Positions 20,201 to 29,712 of a stretch of 63,020 bases of DNA are shown here, piece by piece (position 1 is the stretch's first letter; the number at the start of each line of letters is the position of its first letter). Origin of the DNA: Longispora albida DSM 44784 (lineage in GTDB: Bacteria > Actinomycetota > Actinomycetes > Mycobacteriales > Micromonosporaceae); NCBI RefSeq assembly GCF_000379825.1, contig NZ_KB903833.1:1-63020 (forward strand). Direction: 5' to 3'. The notes under the pieces are model-generated. The model did no database searches and had not been told where the DNA came from. It worked only from the letters and a program-made list of their open reading frames with translations. The position numbers were made by a program, and so were the translations under genes.

Positions 20201-21590
20201 CGCCGCCCGCGTCCACGTGAAGCTGGTCTCGGAGACCGGCGTGGGCACGGTCGCGGCCGGCGTGGCGAAGGCCAAGGCCGATGTCATCCTGATCTCCGGC
20301 CACGACGGCGGCACGGGTGCCTCCCCGCTCAACTCGCTCAAGCACGCGGGCGCTCCGTGGGAGCTGGGCCTGGCCGAGACCCAGCAGACCCTCATGCTCA
20401 ACGGGCTGCGCGACCGGGTGACGGTGCAGGTCGACGGCCAGCTCAAGACCGGCCGCGACGTGGTGATCGCCGCGCTGCTCGGCGCCGAGGAGTATGGCTT
20501 CGCCACCGCGCCGCTGATCGTCCAGGGCTGCGTCATGATGCGTGTCTGCCACCTCGACACCTGCCCGGTCGGCATCGCGACGCAGGACCCGGTCCTGCGG
20601 GCCCGCTATTCCGGCAAGCCGGAATTCGTCGAGAACTTCTTCTGGTACCTGGCGGAGGAGGTCCGCGAGTACCTCGCAGCCCTCGGCCTCCGCTCCCTCG
20701 ACGAGGCGATCGGCCGGGCAGACCTGCTCCGCCAGCTCCCCTCGCACCTCGACCTGTCGCCGATCCTCCACCAGGTACCGGGCACGCGCCGCCGCACGTC
20801 CACCCAGGAGCACACGCTGTCCGCAGTGGACGGCCGCCTGCTGGAGCAGTGGATCCCCGGCCGGCAGCTCCGGGCCACGGCCGACGTGACCAACACCGAC
20901 CGCTCCATCGGTACCCGGCTCGGCTCCGCCGTGACCCGCTTCTCGGCGGCGGGCCTGCCGGACGGCACGATCGACGTGACCCTGCGAGGCACGGCCGGCC
21001 AGTCGCTGGGCGCGTTCCTGCCGCGCGGCGTGACCCTGCGCCTGTACGGCGACACCAACGACTACGCGGCCAAGGGCCTGTCGGGTGGCCGGATCATCCT
21101 CCGGCCGGTCGCCTCGGCCCGCTTCTCCGCCTCGGACAACGTGGTCGCCGGCAACACGATCCTGTACGGGGCGACGTCCGGCGAGTTCTTCGCCAGCGGC
21201 CGGGCCGGGGAGCGCTTCGCCGTCCGCAACTCCGGGGCGACCGGGGTGGTGGAGGGCGTGGGTGACCACGGCTGCGAGTACATGACCGGCGGCACTGTCG
21301 TCGTCCTCGGCCCGACCGGGCGGAACTTCGCGGCCGGCATGTCCGGCGGCGTGGCCTACGTCCTCGACCTCGACCCGTTCCAGGTCAACCGGGAACTCGT
21401 CGACCTCGAACCGGTCGGCGACCCGGCCGGGCTGCGGGGCCTCGTCTCCGCCCACCTCGACCACACCGGTTCCACGATCGCGGCGATGCTGCTGGCCGAC
21501 TGGGATCCGCGCCGGTTCACCGCTGTCATGCCACGCGAGTACAAGCTGGCTCTGGGTCTCGTCTCTCCGCTGGAGGCTGTCCATGCCTGA
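17202..21590 (+). CDS. gltB: Glutamate synthase (NADPH) large subunit
   Basis: 1,462 residues. Moves the amide nitrogen of glutamine to 2-oxoglutarate. A 28-residue propeptide precedes the nucleophile cysteine in [11 protein letters not shown] (Cys29), heading the class II amidotransferase domain. The central and FMN-binding synthase domains follow, with [12 protein letters not shown] in the FMN barrel, and the 3Fe-4S cysteines in [16 protein letters not shown] near residue 1110. The C-terminal GXGXG beta-helix domain contains [28 protein letters not shown] precedes the ATG. The 3' end overlaps gltD by eight bases. Confidence 0.98.
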   Translation: MQHSAAQPPFSQYPVAQGLYDPAFEHDACGVALVADVRGRRSHDVLGQGLAALCRMEHRGAQGADPGTGDGAGVLFQIPDAFYRAVVDFDLPPPGEYITGLVFGTNDRVLEKYAVAEHAHILGWRDVPTDETGLGRDAREAMPVIRQVFLASDEGATGLDLERVAYCVRKQAERESRERGNPLYFPSLSARTIVYKGMLTPAQLSSFFPDLSDPRATTALALVHSRFSTNTFPSWPLAHPYRFVAHNGEINTIRGNRNWMAAREALLATPAIPGRIKRLFPVCTPGASDSASFDEVVELLHLSGRSLPHAMLMMVPEAWENDPGMDPAKRAFYRFHASLMEPWDGPACVAFTDGTVIGAVLDRNGLRPARWWRTAGDLVVLASEAGVLDIPQDQVVAKGRLQPGKMFLIDTAAGRMITDEEVKAGLAAAEPYADWLHAGLMHLETLPEREHVVYTHASVLRRQQTFGYTAEELKILLAPMALTGAEPLGSMGTDTPIAALSKRPRLLYDYFSQLFAQVTNPPLDAIREELVTSVATTIGPEHNLLDPGPASCRQIVLPYPVIDNDELAKILSIDEDGNLPGFKAVRVSGLYRAADGATGLRARITEICRHVSEAIEDGVRILVLSDRDSTPDLAPIPSLLLTAAVHQHLVREQTRTQVSLVVESGDCRAVHHVALLIGYGAAAVNPYLAFESVEDLIGQGALDIAPEKAVRNYVKALGKGVLKVMSKMGISTVTSYCGAQVFEATGLSADLVERYFTGTTARLGGAGLDRIAADIAARHTTKGLPAGGEYQWRRDGEVHLFNPETVFLLQHATRSKQEGVFRQYTEKVDALAAESGSLRGLLTFAEAEPVPLDEVEPATEIVRRFSTGAMSYGSISAEAHTDLAIAMNTIGGKSNTGEGGEDPARLRDPLRRSAVKQVASGRFGVTSEYLVNADDIQIKMAQGAKPGEGGQLPGNKVWPWIAETRHSTPGVGLISPPPHHDIYSIEDLAQLIHDLKNANDAARVHVKLVSETGVGTVAAGVAKAKADVILISGHDGGTGASPLNSLKHAGAPWELGLAETQQTLMLNGLRDRVTVQVDGQLKTGRDVVIAALLGAEEYGFATAPLIVQGCVMMRVCHLDTCPVGIATQDPVLRARYSGKPEFVENFFWYLAEEVREYLAALGLRSLDEAIGRADLLRQLPSHLDLSPILHQVPGTRRRTSTQEHTLSAVDGRLLEQWIPGRQLRATADVTNTDRSIGTRLGSAVTRFSAAGLPDGTIDVTLRGTAGQSLGAFLPRGVTLRLYGDTNDYAAKGLSGGRIILRPVASARFSASDNVVAGNTILYGATSGEFFASGRAGERFAVRNSGATGVVEGVGDHGCEYMTGGTVVVLGPTGRNFAAGMSGGVAYVLDLDPFQVNRELVDLEPVGDPAGLRGLVSAHLDHTGSTIAAMLLADWDPRRFTAVMPREYKLALGLVSPLEAVHA

Positions 21591-22983
21591 TCCCAAGGGC
21601 TTTCTCGCCTGTGGCCGCCAGACAGCCGAGCGCCGCCCGGTGCCGGTCCGGATCACCGACTGGCGCGAGGTCTACCTGCCGGCCAGCACGGACCTCGTCG
21701 GCCCCCAGGCCGCGCGCTGCATGGACTGCGGCATCCCGTTCTGCCACGACGGCTGCCCGCTCGGCAACCGCATCCCGGAGTGGAACGACCTGGTCCGCAC
21801 GGGCCGGTATGCCGCTGCCGCCGAGGAGCTGTACGCGACGAACAACTTCCCGGAGTTCACCGGCCGGCTCTGCCCCGCGCCGTGCGAGGCGGCGTGTGTC
21901 CTGGGCATCGGCTCCGACCCGGTCACGATCAAGCAGGTCGAGCAGTTCATCGCCGGCCAGGCCCCGCTCGATCCGGTGCTCGCCACCTCGCGCACCGGCA
22001 AGCGGATCGCCGTCGTCGGCTCCGGCCCGGCCGGCCTCGCCGCAGCCCAGCAGCTCGCCAGGGCCGGCCACGACGTGACCGTCTACGAGCGCGACGACGA
22101 GCCGGGCGGCCTGCTCCGGTACGGCATCCCCGACTTCAAGCTGGAGAAGTCCGCGCTGGACGCCCGGCTGGGGCAGCTCCGGCAGGAGGGCGTCAGGTTC
22201 GCCTGCGGAGTGAACGTCACGGACCTGGCGGCCCTGCGTGCCCGGTACGACGCGGTGCTGCTGGCCACCGGGGCGCTCACCGGCCGCGAGCCGGGAACGC
22301 CCGGCCGTGACCTGCCAGGCGTCCACCAGGCGATGGAGCACCTGGTGCAGGCCAACCGGTACGTCGCGCACGGCGAGACCCCGGCCATCGACGCGGCGGG
22401 CAAGCACGTCGTCATCATCGGCGGCGGTGACACGGCCGCCGACTGTCTCGGTGTCGCGCACCGGCAGGGTGCGGCTTCGGTCACGCAGCTCGACCGGTAC
22501 CCGGTGCCGCCTGTCACCCGGGGCGAGGACCCCTGGCCGACGTGGCCGTGGATCCTGCGCAGCTACGCGGCCCACGAGGAGGGCGGCGTCCGCGAGTTCG
22601 GCGTGGCGGTCTCCGCGTTCCTCGGCGAGGATCGGGTGACCGGCGTGGCCATCGACGAGGTGACCGTCACGAACCGGGTCGCCACGCCCGTCCCCGGCAC
22701 GTCCCGCGTCCTGCCTGCCGACCTCGTCCTGCTCGCGATCGGCTTCGCGGGCACGGACTCCGGCTTCGGCCTCGACACGGGCGGCACGATCCCGGCGACC
22801 CCGGACTGGCAGACCACTGTGGACGGTGTCTTCGTGGCGGGCGACGCCCACCGGGGTGCCTCGCTCATCGTGTGGGCGATCGCCGAGGGCCGCTCGGCCG
22901 CCGCCGCGATCCACTCCTACCTCGGCTACTCCGGCCTGCCGTCACCCGTCACGCCTTCCTCCCGGGCACTCGCGGCCCGCTGA
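21583..22983 (+). CDS. gltD: Glutamate synthase (NADPH) small subunit
   Basis: 466 residues. Passes electrons from NADPH through FAD and two 4Fe-4S clusters to GltB. The N-terminal cysteine clusters are [17 protein letters not shown] and [10 protein letters not shown]. The FAD-binding [17 protein letters not shown] is near residue 140, and the NADPH-binding GGGDTAADC near residue 280; the C-terminal FAD contact is [16 protein letters not shown]. Overlap with gltB indicates coupled translation. The stop is followed by a short CCCCAA repeat. Confidence 0.97.
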   Translation: MPDPKGFLACGRQTAERRPVPVRITDWREVYLPASTDLVGPQAARCMDCGIPFCHDGCPLGNRIPEWNDLVRTGRYAAAAEELYATNNFPEFTGRLCPAPCEAACVLGIGSDPVTIKQVEQFIAGQAPLDPVLATSRTGKRIAVVGSGPAGLAAAQQLARAGHDVTVYERDDEPGGLLRYGIPDFKLEKSALDARLGQLRQEGVRFACGVNVTDLAALRARYDAVLLATGALTGREPGTPGRDLPGVHQAMEHLVQANRYVAHGETPAIDAAGKHVVIIGGGDTAADCLGVAHRQGAASVTQLDRYPVPPVTRGEDPWPTWPWILRSYAAHEEGGVREFGVAVSAFLGEDRVTGVAIDEVTVTNRVATPVPGTSRVLPADLVLLAIGFAGTDSGFGLDTGGTIPATPDWQTTVDGVFVAGDAHRGASLIVWAIAEGRSAAAAIHSYLGYSGLPSPVTPSSRALAAR

Positions 22984-22984
22984 G

Positions 22985-23006
22985 CCCCAACCCCAACCCC
23001 AACCCC
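22985..23006 (+). repeat. CCCCAA microsatellite
   Basis: Three to four copies of CCCCAA follow the gltD stop. It is too short to be more than slippage and is not associated with a hairpin. Confidence 0.6.
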
Positions 23007-23106
23007 AGAACCAAACCCAAGATCCTGATTTTGTACCGGCTGCCAGCAGCACCCCCGGCCACCCGTCAACATCCGGTGTCCACACCAGAGGGCCGAAGGC
23101 TCCTGT

Positions 23107-23112
23107 GAGAAT
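23107..23112 (+). promoter_or_regulatory. Possible -10 box GAGAAT of a leaderless epimerase gene
   Basis: GAGAAT is followed by six bases and the GTG at 23119. It lacks the leading T of a good -10, but its spacing matches the other leaderless starts in this window. Confidence 0.3.
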
Positions 23113-23118
23113 GGACCC

Positions 23119-24099
23119 GTGAAAGTACTGGTCACAGGTGGCCTGGGGTTCGTCGGGCACGCGGTCGTGCGGGAGCTGGCCGCCCGGGGCGACACCGTCA
23201 CGGTGCTCACGAGGCGGCAGGCGACGGGGCCCGGGCTGGTCACCGGCGACGTCCGGGACCGTGCGCGGCTCGCGGAGATCATGCTGGCCGGTCAGTTCGA
23301 GGGGATCGTGCACCTCGCGGCGCTCGGCCAGGTCCGCGAGCCGGCGGCCGGCCCGCTGGTCACCTTCGACGTGAACCTGGCCGGCACGCTCAACCTCCTG
23401 ATGGCGCTGCCCGAGGCTCCGGTTCCGTTCGTGTTCGCGTCCACGAGCATCGTCTACGGCCCGGCCCGCACCGGAGCGCTGTCCGAGGATCTCGATCCGC
23501 ACCCCGGTAACCCCTATGCCGAATCCAAGCTGGCGGCCGAGCGGCTGATCGGGGCGTACGCCGCCACCGGGCGCATCGCCGCCGTGAGCCTGCGCTGCTT
23601 CAACGTCGCCGGAGCCGTGGACGGCGTCCCCGACCGCGATCCGGCCCGGATCATCCCGAACGCGATCCGCGCCGCGACCGGGGAACTCCCGCACGTCACC
23701 CTCAACGGCGACGGCCGCGCGGTACGCGACTTCGTGCACGTGGCCGACGTCGCGAGGGCCTTCGCTGCCGGGCTCGATGCCGCCGTGCCGGGGGAGCACC
23801 TGGTGTGCAACGTGGGCAGCGGGCACGGTACGTCGATGGCCGAGGTCGTCGCAGCCGTCCAGCGGGTCAGCGGCGTGGACTTCCCGGTCGTGCACGCCCC
23901 GCCGAAGCCCGAACCACAATCCCTGACCGCCGACATCAGCCGGGCAGGCAACCTACTGGGCTGGCACCCCGCCAGCTCAACCCTGGCCCAGATCGTCGAA
24001 GACGCCTGGCACGCGGCCCGTTCACCAGGGACGGCGACAGCGCCCGGGCTTCCACATCCTGGCGGGGCCGGGAGCGATCCGCCTCGTACCGCCTGGTGA
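23119..24099 (+). CDS. NAD-dependent sugar epimerase/dehydratase (SDR, GalE-like)
   Basis: 326 residues. The nucleotide fold begins VLVTGGLGFVGHAVV; the catalytic serine/threonine is in FASTSIVYGP and YxxxK is in NPYAESK. The RDFVHVADVARAF motif is typical of nucleotide-sugar epimerases of the extended SDR family. The precise substrate cannot be read. The last ~30 residues are Pro/Gly/Ala-rich and likely disordered. The stop is immediately followed by a putative promoter for aroA. Confidence 0.88.
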   Translation: MKVLVTGGLGFVGHAVVRELAARGDTVTVLTRRQATGPGLVTGDVRDRARLAEIMLAGQFEGIVHLAALGQVREPAAGPLVTFDVNLAGTLNLLMALPEAPVPFVFASTSIVYGPARTGALSEDLDPHPGNPYAESKLAAERLIGAYAATGRIAAVSLRCFNVAGAVDGVPDRDPARIIPNAIRAATGELPHVTLNGDGRAVRDFVHVADVARAFAAGLDAAVPGEHLVCNVGSGHGTSMAEVVAAVQRVSGVDFPVVHAPPKPEPQSLTADISRAGNLLGWHPASSTLAQIVEDAWHAARSPGTATAPGLPHPGGAGSDPPRTAW

Positions 24100-24103
24100 T
24101 CTC

Positions 24104-24109
24104 TACACT
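24104..24109 (+). promoter_or_regulatory. Possible -10 box TACACT for aroA
   Basis: TACACT begins five bases after the epimerase stop and 56 bases ahead of the aroA GTG, leaving room for a leader containing GAAGGGGA. No clear -35 is visible. Confidence 0.3.
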
Positions 24110-24164
24110 CGGACCTGTCAGGGCCCCGGTGCTGCGGCCGTCTGTGACCCGCGAAGGGGACCCC

Positions 24165-25394
24165 GTGTCCGCTGTGCTGATTCCCGGCTCCAAGTCGATC
24201 ACCAACCGCGCGCTGTTCCTGGCCGCCGCCGCCCGGGGCACGACGGTGCTGCGGGGCGGCCTGAGGTCGGACGACACCGAGGCGTTCCTGGCCGGGCTGT
24301 CCAGCCTCGGCTACTCCGCGGACACGGCAGGCCCGGAATGGCGGGTCACCGGCAGGCCAGAAGGCCCGGCGGTCCGCGAAGCCAGAGTGTTCTGCCGTGA
24401 CGGGGCGACAGTGGCCCGCTTCCTGCCCGTACTGGCCGCGAGCGGGCACGGTACCTTCCGGTTCGACGCCTCCGAGCAGATGCGCCGCCGCCCGCTCGGG
24501 CCGCTGACCGCCGCGCTCCGTGACCTCGGCGTGGACGTGGTCCACCACGAAGCCGAGGGCCACCACCCGCTGACCGTGCACGCCGCCGGGATCAAGGGCG
24601 GGGCTGTACGCCTGGACGCCAGCCTCTCCTCCCAGTTCCTCACGGCTCTCCTGCTCGCCGGGCCGCTCATGGCCAACGGCCTCCGCGTGGAACTCACCGG
24701 GCTGGTGTCCGTGCCGTACGTGCACATCACCATCGCCATGATGCGAGCCTTCGGCACGCAGGTGACGTGGGACGGGGACATCCTCACGGCCGAACCGGGC
24801 GGGTACACCGCCACGGAGTACGACATCGAACCCGACGCCTCCACCGCCAGCTACTTCTTCGCGGCAGCCGCGCTCACCGGGAAGACAGTGACCGTCCCAG
24901 GCCTCGGGACGGACGCCCTCCAGGGTGACCTGCGGTTCGCGGAGATCCTCGGCCTGATGGGCGCGGACGTCGCGATCGGGCCGGACAGCACCACGGTCCG
25001 GGGCACGGGCCGGCTGGACGGGCTGACCGTCAACATGCGCGACATCTCCGACACCATGCCCACCCTCGCGGCCATCGCGCCGTTCGCCGACGGCCCGGTG
25101 CGGATCGTGGACGTCGCGAACACCCGGCTCAAGGAATGCGACCGGCTGGAGGCCTGCGCGGCGAACCTGCGCGCACTCGGCATCCGGGCCACGACCGGGC
25201 CGGACTGGATCGAGGTGCACCCGGGCGCGCCCAGCGCCGCTGAGATCCGCTGCCACGGCGACCACCGGATCGCGATGAGCTTCTCCGTCACCGGGCTGCG
25301 CGTTCCCGGCCTCACGCTCGACGAGCCCGCCGTCGTCGCGAAGACGTTCCCCGGCTTCCACGAGGAGTTCGCGGCCTTCACCCGGAACCCCTAG
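24165..25394 (+). CDS. aroA: 3-phosphoshikimate 1-carboxyvinyltransferase (EPSP synthase)
   Basis: 409 residues. Makes EPSP from shikimate-3-phosphate and PEP, the penultimate step to chorismate. The substrate lysine is in IPGSKSITNRA, the catalytic aspartate region in DISDTMPTLAAIAPF, the NTRLKECDRL motif binds substrate and HGDHRIAMSF is conserved. The PEP loop reads CRDGATVARFLP instead of the NSGT/NAGT-type loop common in well-studied classes. The GTG start has GAAGGGGA seven bases upstream; an in-frame GTG at 24144 is possible. The N-terminus is short. It is not next to other aromatic-pathway genes besides the distant trp genes. Confidence 0.93.
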   Translation: MSAVLIPGSKSITNRALFLAAAARGTTVLRGGLRSDDTEAFLAGLSSLGYSADTAGPEWRVTGRPEGPAVREARVFCRDGATVARFLPVLAASGHGTFRFDASEQMRRRPLGPLTAALRDLGVDVVHHEAEGHHPLTVHAAGIKGGAVRLDASLSSQFLTALLLAGPLMANGLRVELTGLVSVPYVHITIAMMRAFGTQVTWDGDILTAEPGGYTATEYDIEPDASTASYFFAAAALTGKTVTVPGLGTDALQGDLRFAEILGLMGADVAIGPDSTTVRGTGRLDGLTVNMRDISDTMPTLAAIAPFADGPVRIVDVANTRLKECDRLEACAANLRALGIRATTGPDWIEVHPGAPSAAEIRCHGDHRIAMSFSVTGLRVPGLTLDEPAVVAKTFPGFHEEFAAFTRNP

Positions 25395-25498
25395 GGACCG
25401 TCCTCAGGGGAAGGATCGGGATCGTCCCCGATGATCTTGGGGCGCCCGGGCTGGTCTGATGTGGAGGTCCGCAGCTCAGCGCCACAGAAGGATTCCCG

Positions 25499-26404
25499 AT
25501 GACCACGTCACGCCGCCGGGTGCTCGCCATCGCGGCCCTGGCTCTCGTACCCGTGCTCGCCTTCTCCCCGGAGTCGCCGGTCCACGCCGCACCCGCCGCC
25601 AGCACGGTGCCCCGGGACGCCGGCGCCGACGTGACAGGTGACGCGGCCGGGTTCACGGCCCCGGACGCCGTACCGGCCGGGATCAGCACCTTCCGCGTCT
25701 CCACCACGAACCAGCGCGGCATCCGCTTCGGCATCGTCCGGCTGAACGACGGCGTGGACCTCGGCGCGTTCCTCGGCCACCTGAAGCTCAGCATCAGCGG
25801 GCACGGTCCCGAGGCGCAGGCCGCAGCGGAGGCCGTCAGCCGGGAAGCCGTCATGACGGGCGGCGCGATCACCATGCCGGGCCGGACCGCCTCCGTCAGT
25901 GCCTGGCTGAACCCGGGCACGTACCACCTGGTCGACTACGTCAGCTTCGAGCGCGGTTCGGCCGGCCCCGTCGTCCGAGCGCTCACCGCCGGGCCGGTGA
26001 CCAGGCTGGCCCTGCCGCCGGTACCCAGGGGCGCGATCGTCGTCCGTGACTCGGCGGCCGGGTCGAGGTTCTCCGCTCCGGCCCAGGTACCAGCCGGCAG
26101 CGCCCTGCTCGTCGCCAACCAGTCGAGCCGCCTCAACGAGGCCGTGCTGATGCGGCTCAGGCCCGAGGCGCAGGCCGCTGACATCCCGGCGTTCTTCGAG
26201 GCCGTCTCCAGTGGGCAGTGGCCGTCGGTGTCCCCGTTCGACGGGCTGCCGATGGGGGTGCCGCCGCTGTCTCCGGGGCAGGTGGTCGTCAGCGTGCCGG
26301 GGCTGGCCGCCGGACGGTACGCCGTCGTCACCTGGTTCACCGACCCGCAGACCGGGCGGATGTACGCCGCGCAGGGCTCCTACGCCCTGATCACCGTTTC
26401 CTGA
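25499..26404 (+). CDS. Exported protein with two related cupredoxin-like halves, unknown function
   Basis: 301 residues. The N-terminus SRRRVLAIAALALVPVLA followed by HAAPAA is an export signal with a twin-arginine-like SRRRVL start, so Tat export is possible. The mature part contains two halves (about 50-165 and 180-300) with the same order: an AP-x-VPAG strand, an FVRL/MRLRP-type strand, a helix (LGAFLGHLK / DIPAFFEAV), a glycine-rich loop, and a G-x-Y-x-x-V strand. The proportions resemble cupredoxin-like domains, but no copper-ligand set is visible. AAGGA precedes the ATG. Confidence 0.7.
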   Translation: MTTSRRRVLAIAALALVPVLAFSPESPVHAAPAASTVPRDAGADVTGDAAGFTAPDAVPAGISTFRVSTTNQRGIRFGIVRLNDGVDLGAFLGHLKLSISGHGPEAQAAAEAVSREAVMTGGAITMPGRTASVSAWLNPGTYHLVDYVSFERGSAGPVVRALTAGPVTRLALPPVPRGAIVVRDSAAGSRFSAPAQVPAGSALLVANQSSRLNEAVLMRLRPEAQAADIPAFFEAVSSGQWPSVSPFDGLPMGVPPLSPGQVVVSVPGLAAGRYAVVTWFTDPQTGRMYAAQGSYALITVS

Positions 26405-26428
26405 AAACGCCGGGCTGTGGCCGCGTCT

Positions 26429-26459
26429 TGATCGAGTTGTGCCCGGCCGTCCGTACCCT
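26429..26459 (+). promoter_or_regulatory. Probable promoter of the lipoprotein hydrolase gene
   Basis: TTGATC (26429-26434) and TACCCT (26454-26459) are separated by 19 bases, and the -10 is eight bases before the ATG at 26468, predicting a leaderless or nearly leaderless transcript. Confidence 0.45.
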
Positions 26460-26467
26460 CCCCGGAC

Positions 26468-27223
26468 ATGAAGCGTGTTCTGTCTCTGCTCGTCCTCGCC
26501 GGGCTGGGCCTGGTCGCGGCCGGTTGCGACCAGCCCAGCCCCGCACCGAAAGCCGCACAGGCGACCACCGCCGCCCCCAGCGCGGCCCCGAGCGTGCCGC
26601 CGGCGGCGCAGGACCCCATGCCCAAGTGCTACAAGAACGACCAGGGCGCGACAGCGGCCTTCGTACCCGACGAGAAGGGCACCCGCGTCGTGCTCCTCGG
26701 CTCCGGCCGCAAGGGCGTGATCCTCGCCCCGCAGTCCAACGGGAACGCCTGCCAGTGGGAGACCGAGGCGCGGCGCCTGGCGAAGAACGGGTACCACGTC
26801 GCCACGTTCTCCTACGCCAACACCGCCCTGAACTCGCTCCCGGCCGCAGCCGCCCACCTGACCAGGGCCGGCGCGACCTCGATCGTCGTGATCGGAGCCT
26901 CCCGGGGCGGCATGTACGCGCTCGGCCAGGCCGCCGAGCTCAAGGCTGCCGGGGTCGTCGCGCTGAGCCCGGTCACCAAGTTCATGGAGTACACGGCCGC
27001 GACCACCCTGGCGAACTACCACGGGCCGGTGCTGATCGTCGGGTCGGACAACGACGGGACGACGCCGGTGTCCATGCTCGACGAGCTGGCGGCCGCGCAT
27101 CCGGGTACAGAGGAGAAGAAGGTCCTTCCCGGCCCCTCGCACGGGGTCTCGCTGCTCGAAGGCACTGAGGGTGAGCAGGTCAGGCCCATGATCGACGCCT
27201 TCCTGGCCAAGCACCTGCCCTGA
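26468..27223 (+). CDS. Alpha/beta hydrolase lipoprotein
   Basis: 251 residues. A lipoprotein signal peptide ends in LVAAGC (Cys21), a substrate for the Lgt encoded in the same window. After an Ala/Pro-rich spacer, an alpha/beta-hydrolase fold runs from about residue 65. The nucleophile elbow is IGASRGGMY, the likely acid is in GSDNDGTTPVSM, and the histidine in PGPSHGVSLL. It may be an esterase or dienelactone-hydrolase-like enzyme; the substrate is unknown. It is a single-gene unit with its own promoter. Confidence 0.82.
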   Translation: MKRVLSLLVLAGLGLVAAGCDQPSPAPKAAQATTAAPSAAPSVPPAAQDPMPKCYKNDQGATAAFVPDEKGTRVVLLGSGRKGVILAPQSNGNACQWETEARRLAKNGYHVATFSYANTALNSLPAAAAHLTRAGATSIVVIGASRGGMYALGQAAELKAAGVVALSPVTKFMEYTAATTLANYHGPVLIVGSDNDGTTPVSMLDELAAAHPGTEEKKVLPGPSHGVSLLEGTEGEQVRPMIDAFLAKHLP

Positions 27224-27294
27224 GGGCACCCGAGGTTGGGCATTTGCCCCGAATGCCCGGCCGGAACCGGGGCCGTTCCCGGACCCCGATGAAC

Positions 27295-27311
27295 AGTAAG
27301 GAAACTTGACT
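27295..27311. promoter_or_regulatory. Imperfect palindrome AGTAAGGAAACTTGACT, possible operator
   Basis: A-rich dyad in an otherwise very GC-rich 174-base gap before pyk. It is about 75 bases upstream of the pyk -10 box. No regulator is identified; the assignment rests on base composition and partial symmetry only. Confidence 0.2.
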
Positions 27312-27384
27312 AAATCGCGGTGAATTGTCGTCCCCGCAGTTGGGACAGTGGGAGACCGGCGTCACCCGGAGGCCGCCACCGGGC

Positions 27385-27390
27385 TAGGCT
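27385..27390 (+). promoter_or_regulatory. Probable -10 box TAGGCT of leaderless pyk
   Basis: TAGGCT is followed by seven bases and the GTG at 27398; there is no Shine-Dalgarno sequence between. Confidence 0.5.
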
Positions 27391-27397
27391 CGGGTAC

Positions 27398-28825
27398 GTG
27401 ACCCGTCGCGCGAAGATCGTCTGTACCCTCGGCCCAGCCACCAGCACCCCGGAGCGGATCCGCGGCCTCGTCGAGGCCGGCATGGACGTCGCCCGCCTCA
27501 ACTTCAGCCACGGCAGCCACGCCGACCACGAGCGGGTGTACCACCTGGTCCGTGAGGCGGCGGAGGCCACCGGCCGCGCCGTCGGCGTGCTGGCCGACCT
27601 CCAGGGCCCGAAGATCCGGCTCGGCAGGTTCGCCGCCGGCCCCGTCGAGTGGCGCACCGGCGACCAGGTCGTCATCACCAGCGAGGACGCCGAAGGCACC
27701 GCCACCCGGGTGAGCTGCACCTACAAGAAGCTCCCCGGCGAGGTGAAGGCCGGCGACCGGCTCCTGATCGACGACGGCCGCCTCGCGCTGGAGGTCCTCG
27801 GCGTCGACAACGGCACCGACATCAGGGCACTGGTCCTCGAAGGCGGCCCGGTCTCCGACAACAAGGGCGTCTCGCTGCCCAATGTGGCCGTCTCCGTCCC
27901 CGCGCTGAGCGACAAGGACGCCGCGGACCTCCGCTTCGCCCTCGGCCTCAAAGTGGACATGGTCGCGCTGTCCTTCGTCCGTTCCCCCGACGACATCAAG
28001 CTCGTCCACGAGGTGATGGACGCGGCCGGCGGCCGGGTGCCGGTCCTCGCGAAGATCGAGAAGCCGGAGGCCGTCGCGAGCCTCGACGAGATCGTCGACG
28101 CCTTCGACGGCATCATGGTCGCCCGGGGTGACCTCGGCGTCGAGCTGCCCCTCGAACAGGTGCCGCTCGTGCAGAAGCGCGCCGTGCAGCGCTGCCGCGA
28201 GGACGCCAAGCCGGTCATCGTCGCGACCCAGATGCTCGACTCGATGATCGAGAACTCCCGGCCGACCCGCGCCGAGGCCTCCGACGTGGCCAACGCCGTC
28301 CTCGACGGCGCCGACGCCGTGATGCTGTCGGGGGAGACCTCGGTCGGCAAGTACCCGATCCTGACCGTCTCCACGATGGCCCGGATCATCGAGACCACCG
28401 AGGGCGGCGAGCTCAAGGCCCCCAAGCTCCAGCACTCCCCGCGTACCCCAGGTGGCGCGATCACCGCCGCCGCGCTCCAGGTCGCCGAGGCCGTCGACGC
28501 CAAGGCGCTCGTCGCCTTCAGCCAGACCGGCGACACCGTCCGCCGCCTGGCCCGGCTGCACTGCCCCCTGCCGCTGCTGGCCTTCACCCCCGAGCCGTCC
28601 GTCCGCTCACAGCTCGCGCTGTCCTGGGGCGTGGAAACCTTCCTCGTACCCTTCGTGCAGCACACCGACGAGATGTTCCGCCAGGTGGACTCGGCGCTCC
28701 TCGGCCTCGGCGTCGCCAAGCAGGGCGATCTGGTGATCATCGTGGCCGGCTCCCCGCCCGGCACCCCCGGCTCCACCAACACCCTCCGCATGCACCGCCT
28801 CGGCGACCTCACGGAGAACCGGTGA
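27398..28825 (+). CDS. pyk: Pyruvate kinase
   Basis: 475 residues. Converts phosphoenolpyruvate and ADP to pyruvate and ATP. The barrel motifs are complete: CTLGPATSTPERI, RLNFSHGSH, DLQGPKIRLGRF, the catalytic lysine in AKIEKPEAV and the metal-binding MVARGDLGVELP. The B domain lies about residues 70-165 and the C-terminal allosteric domain from about 340. The frame opens at 27320, but homology begins VTRRAKIVCTLG at the GTG 27398, which also fits the -10 spacing. The stop overlaps tesB as GTGA. Confidence 0.97.
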   Translation: MTRRAKIVCTLGPATSTPERIRGLVEAGMDVARLNFSHGSHADHERVYHLVREAAEATGRAVGVLADLQGPKIRLGRFAAGPVEWRTGDQVVITSEDAEGTATRVSCTYKKLPGEVKAGDRLLIDDGRLALEVLGVDNGTDIRALVLEGGPVSDNKGVSLPNVAVSVPALSDKDAADLRFALGLKVDMVALSFVRSPDDIKLVHEVMDAAGGRVPVLAKIEKPEAVASLDEIVDAFDGIMVARGDLGVELPLEQVPLVQKRAVQRCREDAKPVIVATQMLDSMIENSRPTRAEASDVANAVLDGADAVMLSGETSVGKYPILTVSTMARIIETTEGGELKAPKLQHSPRTPGGAITAAALQVAEAVDAKALVAFSQTGDTVRRLARLHCPLPLLAFTPEPSVRSQLALSWGVETFLVPFVQHTDEMFRQVDSALLGLGVAKQGDLVIIVAGSPPGTPGSTNTLRMHRLGDLTENR

Positions 28826-29691
28826 CCCTCGTGGGGCAGGCGGCCGTCGACGCCCTGCTCGGACTCCTCGACCTCGAGCAGATCGAGGTGAACATCTTCC
28901 GCGGCGTCAGCCCGCCGGTCGGCCCCCAGCGGGTGTACGGGGGCCAGGTCGCGGGCCAGGCCCTCGTCGCGGCGGGCCGCACGATGGGCACCGACCGGTA
29001 CGTGCACTCCCTGCACGGGTACTTCGTCCGGCCGGGCGACGCCACCATCCCGATCGTCTACTCGGTCGAGAACATCCGGGACGGCCGGTCCTTCTCCGTC
29101 CGCCGGGTCACCGCGATCCAGCACGGCAAGCCGATCTTCTTCATGTCGGCCTCGTTCCAGCTCGCCGAGGAGGGCTTGGAACACGCCTCGCCGATGCCCC
29201 TCGACGTCCCCGGGCCCGGCGAGCTGCCCACCATGCTCGAACAGCTGGAGCAGTACCCGGAACGCGCCCAGCTCTGGTCGACGATCCCCCGCCCGCTCGA
29301 CGTCCGCTACGTCGGCGAGTCCGGCTGGGTACGCAGCGGCGACCGCCAGACCGAACCCCGCCAGCGCGTCTGGATGCGGTTCGACGGCAAGCTCCCCGAC
29401 GACCCGCTGCTGCACGCCTGCCTCCTCACGTACGCCTCGGACCTCACGCTGCTCGACTCGGTGCTGTCCACGCACGGCGAGGTGTGGGGGCCCGGCGGCG
29501 TGATCGGTGCCAGCCTCGACCACGCGCTGTGGTTCCACCGCCCGGTCCGCGTCGACGAATGGTTCCTGTACGACTGCTGGAGCCCCTCGGCCTCCGGCGG
29601 GCGGGGCCTGGCCAACGGCCGGATGTTCACGCCCGACGGCCGCCATGTGGCGAGTGCCGTACAAGAGGGCCTCCTCCGGCGGGCCGGCTAG
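28822..29691 (+). CDS. tesB: Acyl-CoA thioesterase II
   Basis: 289 residues, a double-hotdog thioesterase that hydrolyses medium- and long-chain acyl-CoA. N-terminal half motifs RVYGGQVAGQAL and VHSLHGYFVRPG, and C-terminal half motifs TYASDLTLLDS and SLDHALWFHRP are those of TesB, including the Asp, Thr/Ser and Gln catalytic network. The start GTG overlaps the pyk stop by four bases, so it is translated with pyk, a common actinobacterial pairing. Confidence 0.95.
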   Translation: MTLVGQAAVDALLGLLDLEQIEVNIFRGVSPPVGPQRVYGGQVAGQALVAAGRTMGTDRYVHSLHGYFVRPGDATIPIVYSVENIRDGRSFSVRRVTAIQHGKPIFFMSASFQLAEEGLEHASPMPLDVPGPGELPTMLEQLEQYPERAQLWSTIPRPLDVRYVGESGWVRSGDRQTEPRQRVWMRFDGKLPDDPLLHACLLTYASDLTLLDSVLSTHGEVWGPGGVIGASLDHALWFHRPVRVDEWFLYDCWSPSASGGRGLANGRMFTPDGRHVASAVQEGLLRRAG

Positions 29692-29700
29692 CCAAGGCCG

Positions 29701-29706
29701 TACCCT
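29701..29706 (+). promoter_or_regulatory. Probable -10 box TACCCT of leaderless Rrf2-family gene
   Basis: TACCCT is followed by six bases and the ATG at 29713; no ribosome binding site precedes the ATG. It occupies the 21-base gap after tesB. Confidence 0.45.
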
Positions 29707-29712
29707 GCGATC

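Noticed and set aside
22985-23006. Telomere-like CCCCAA repeat
   Set aside because: Only three to four copies inside the chromosome after gltD; best explained by slippage.
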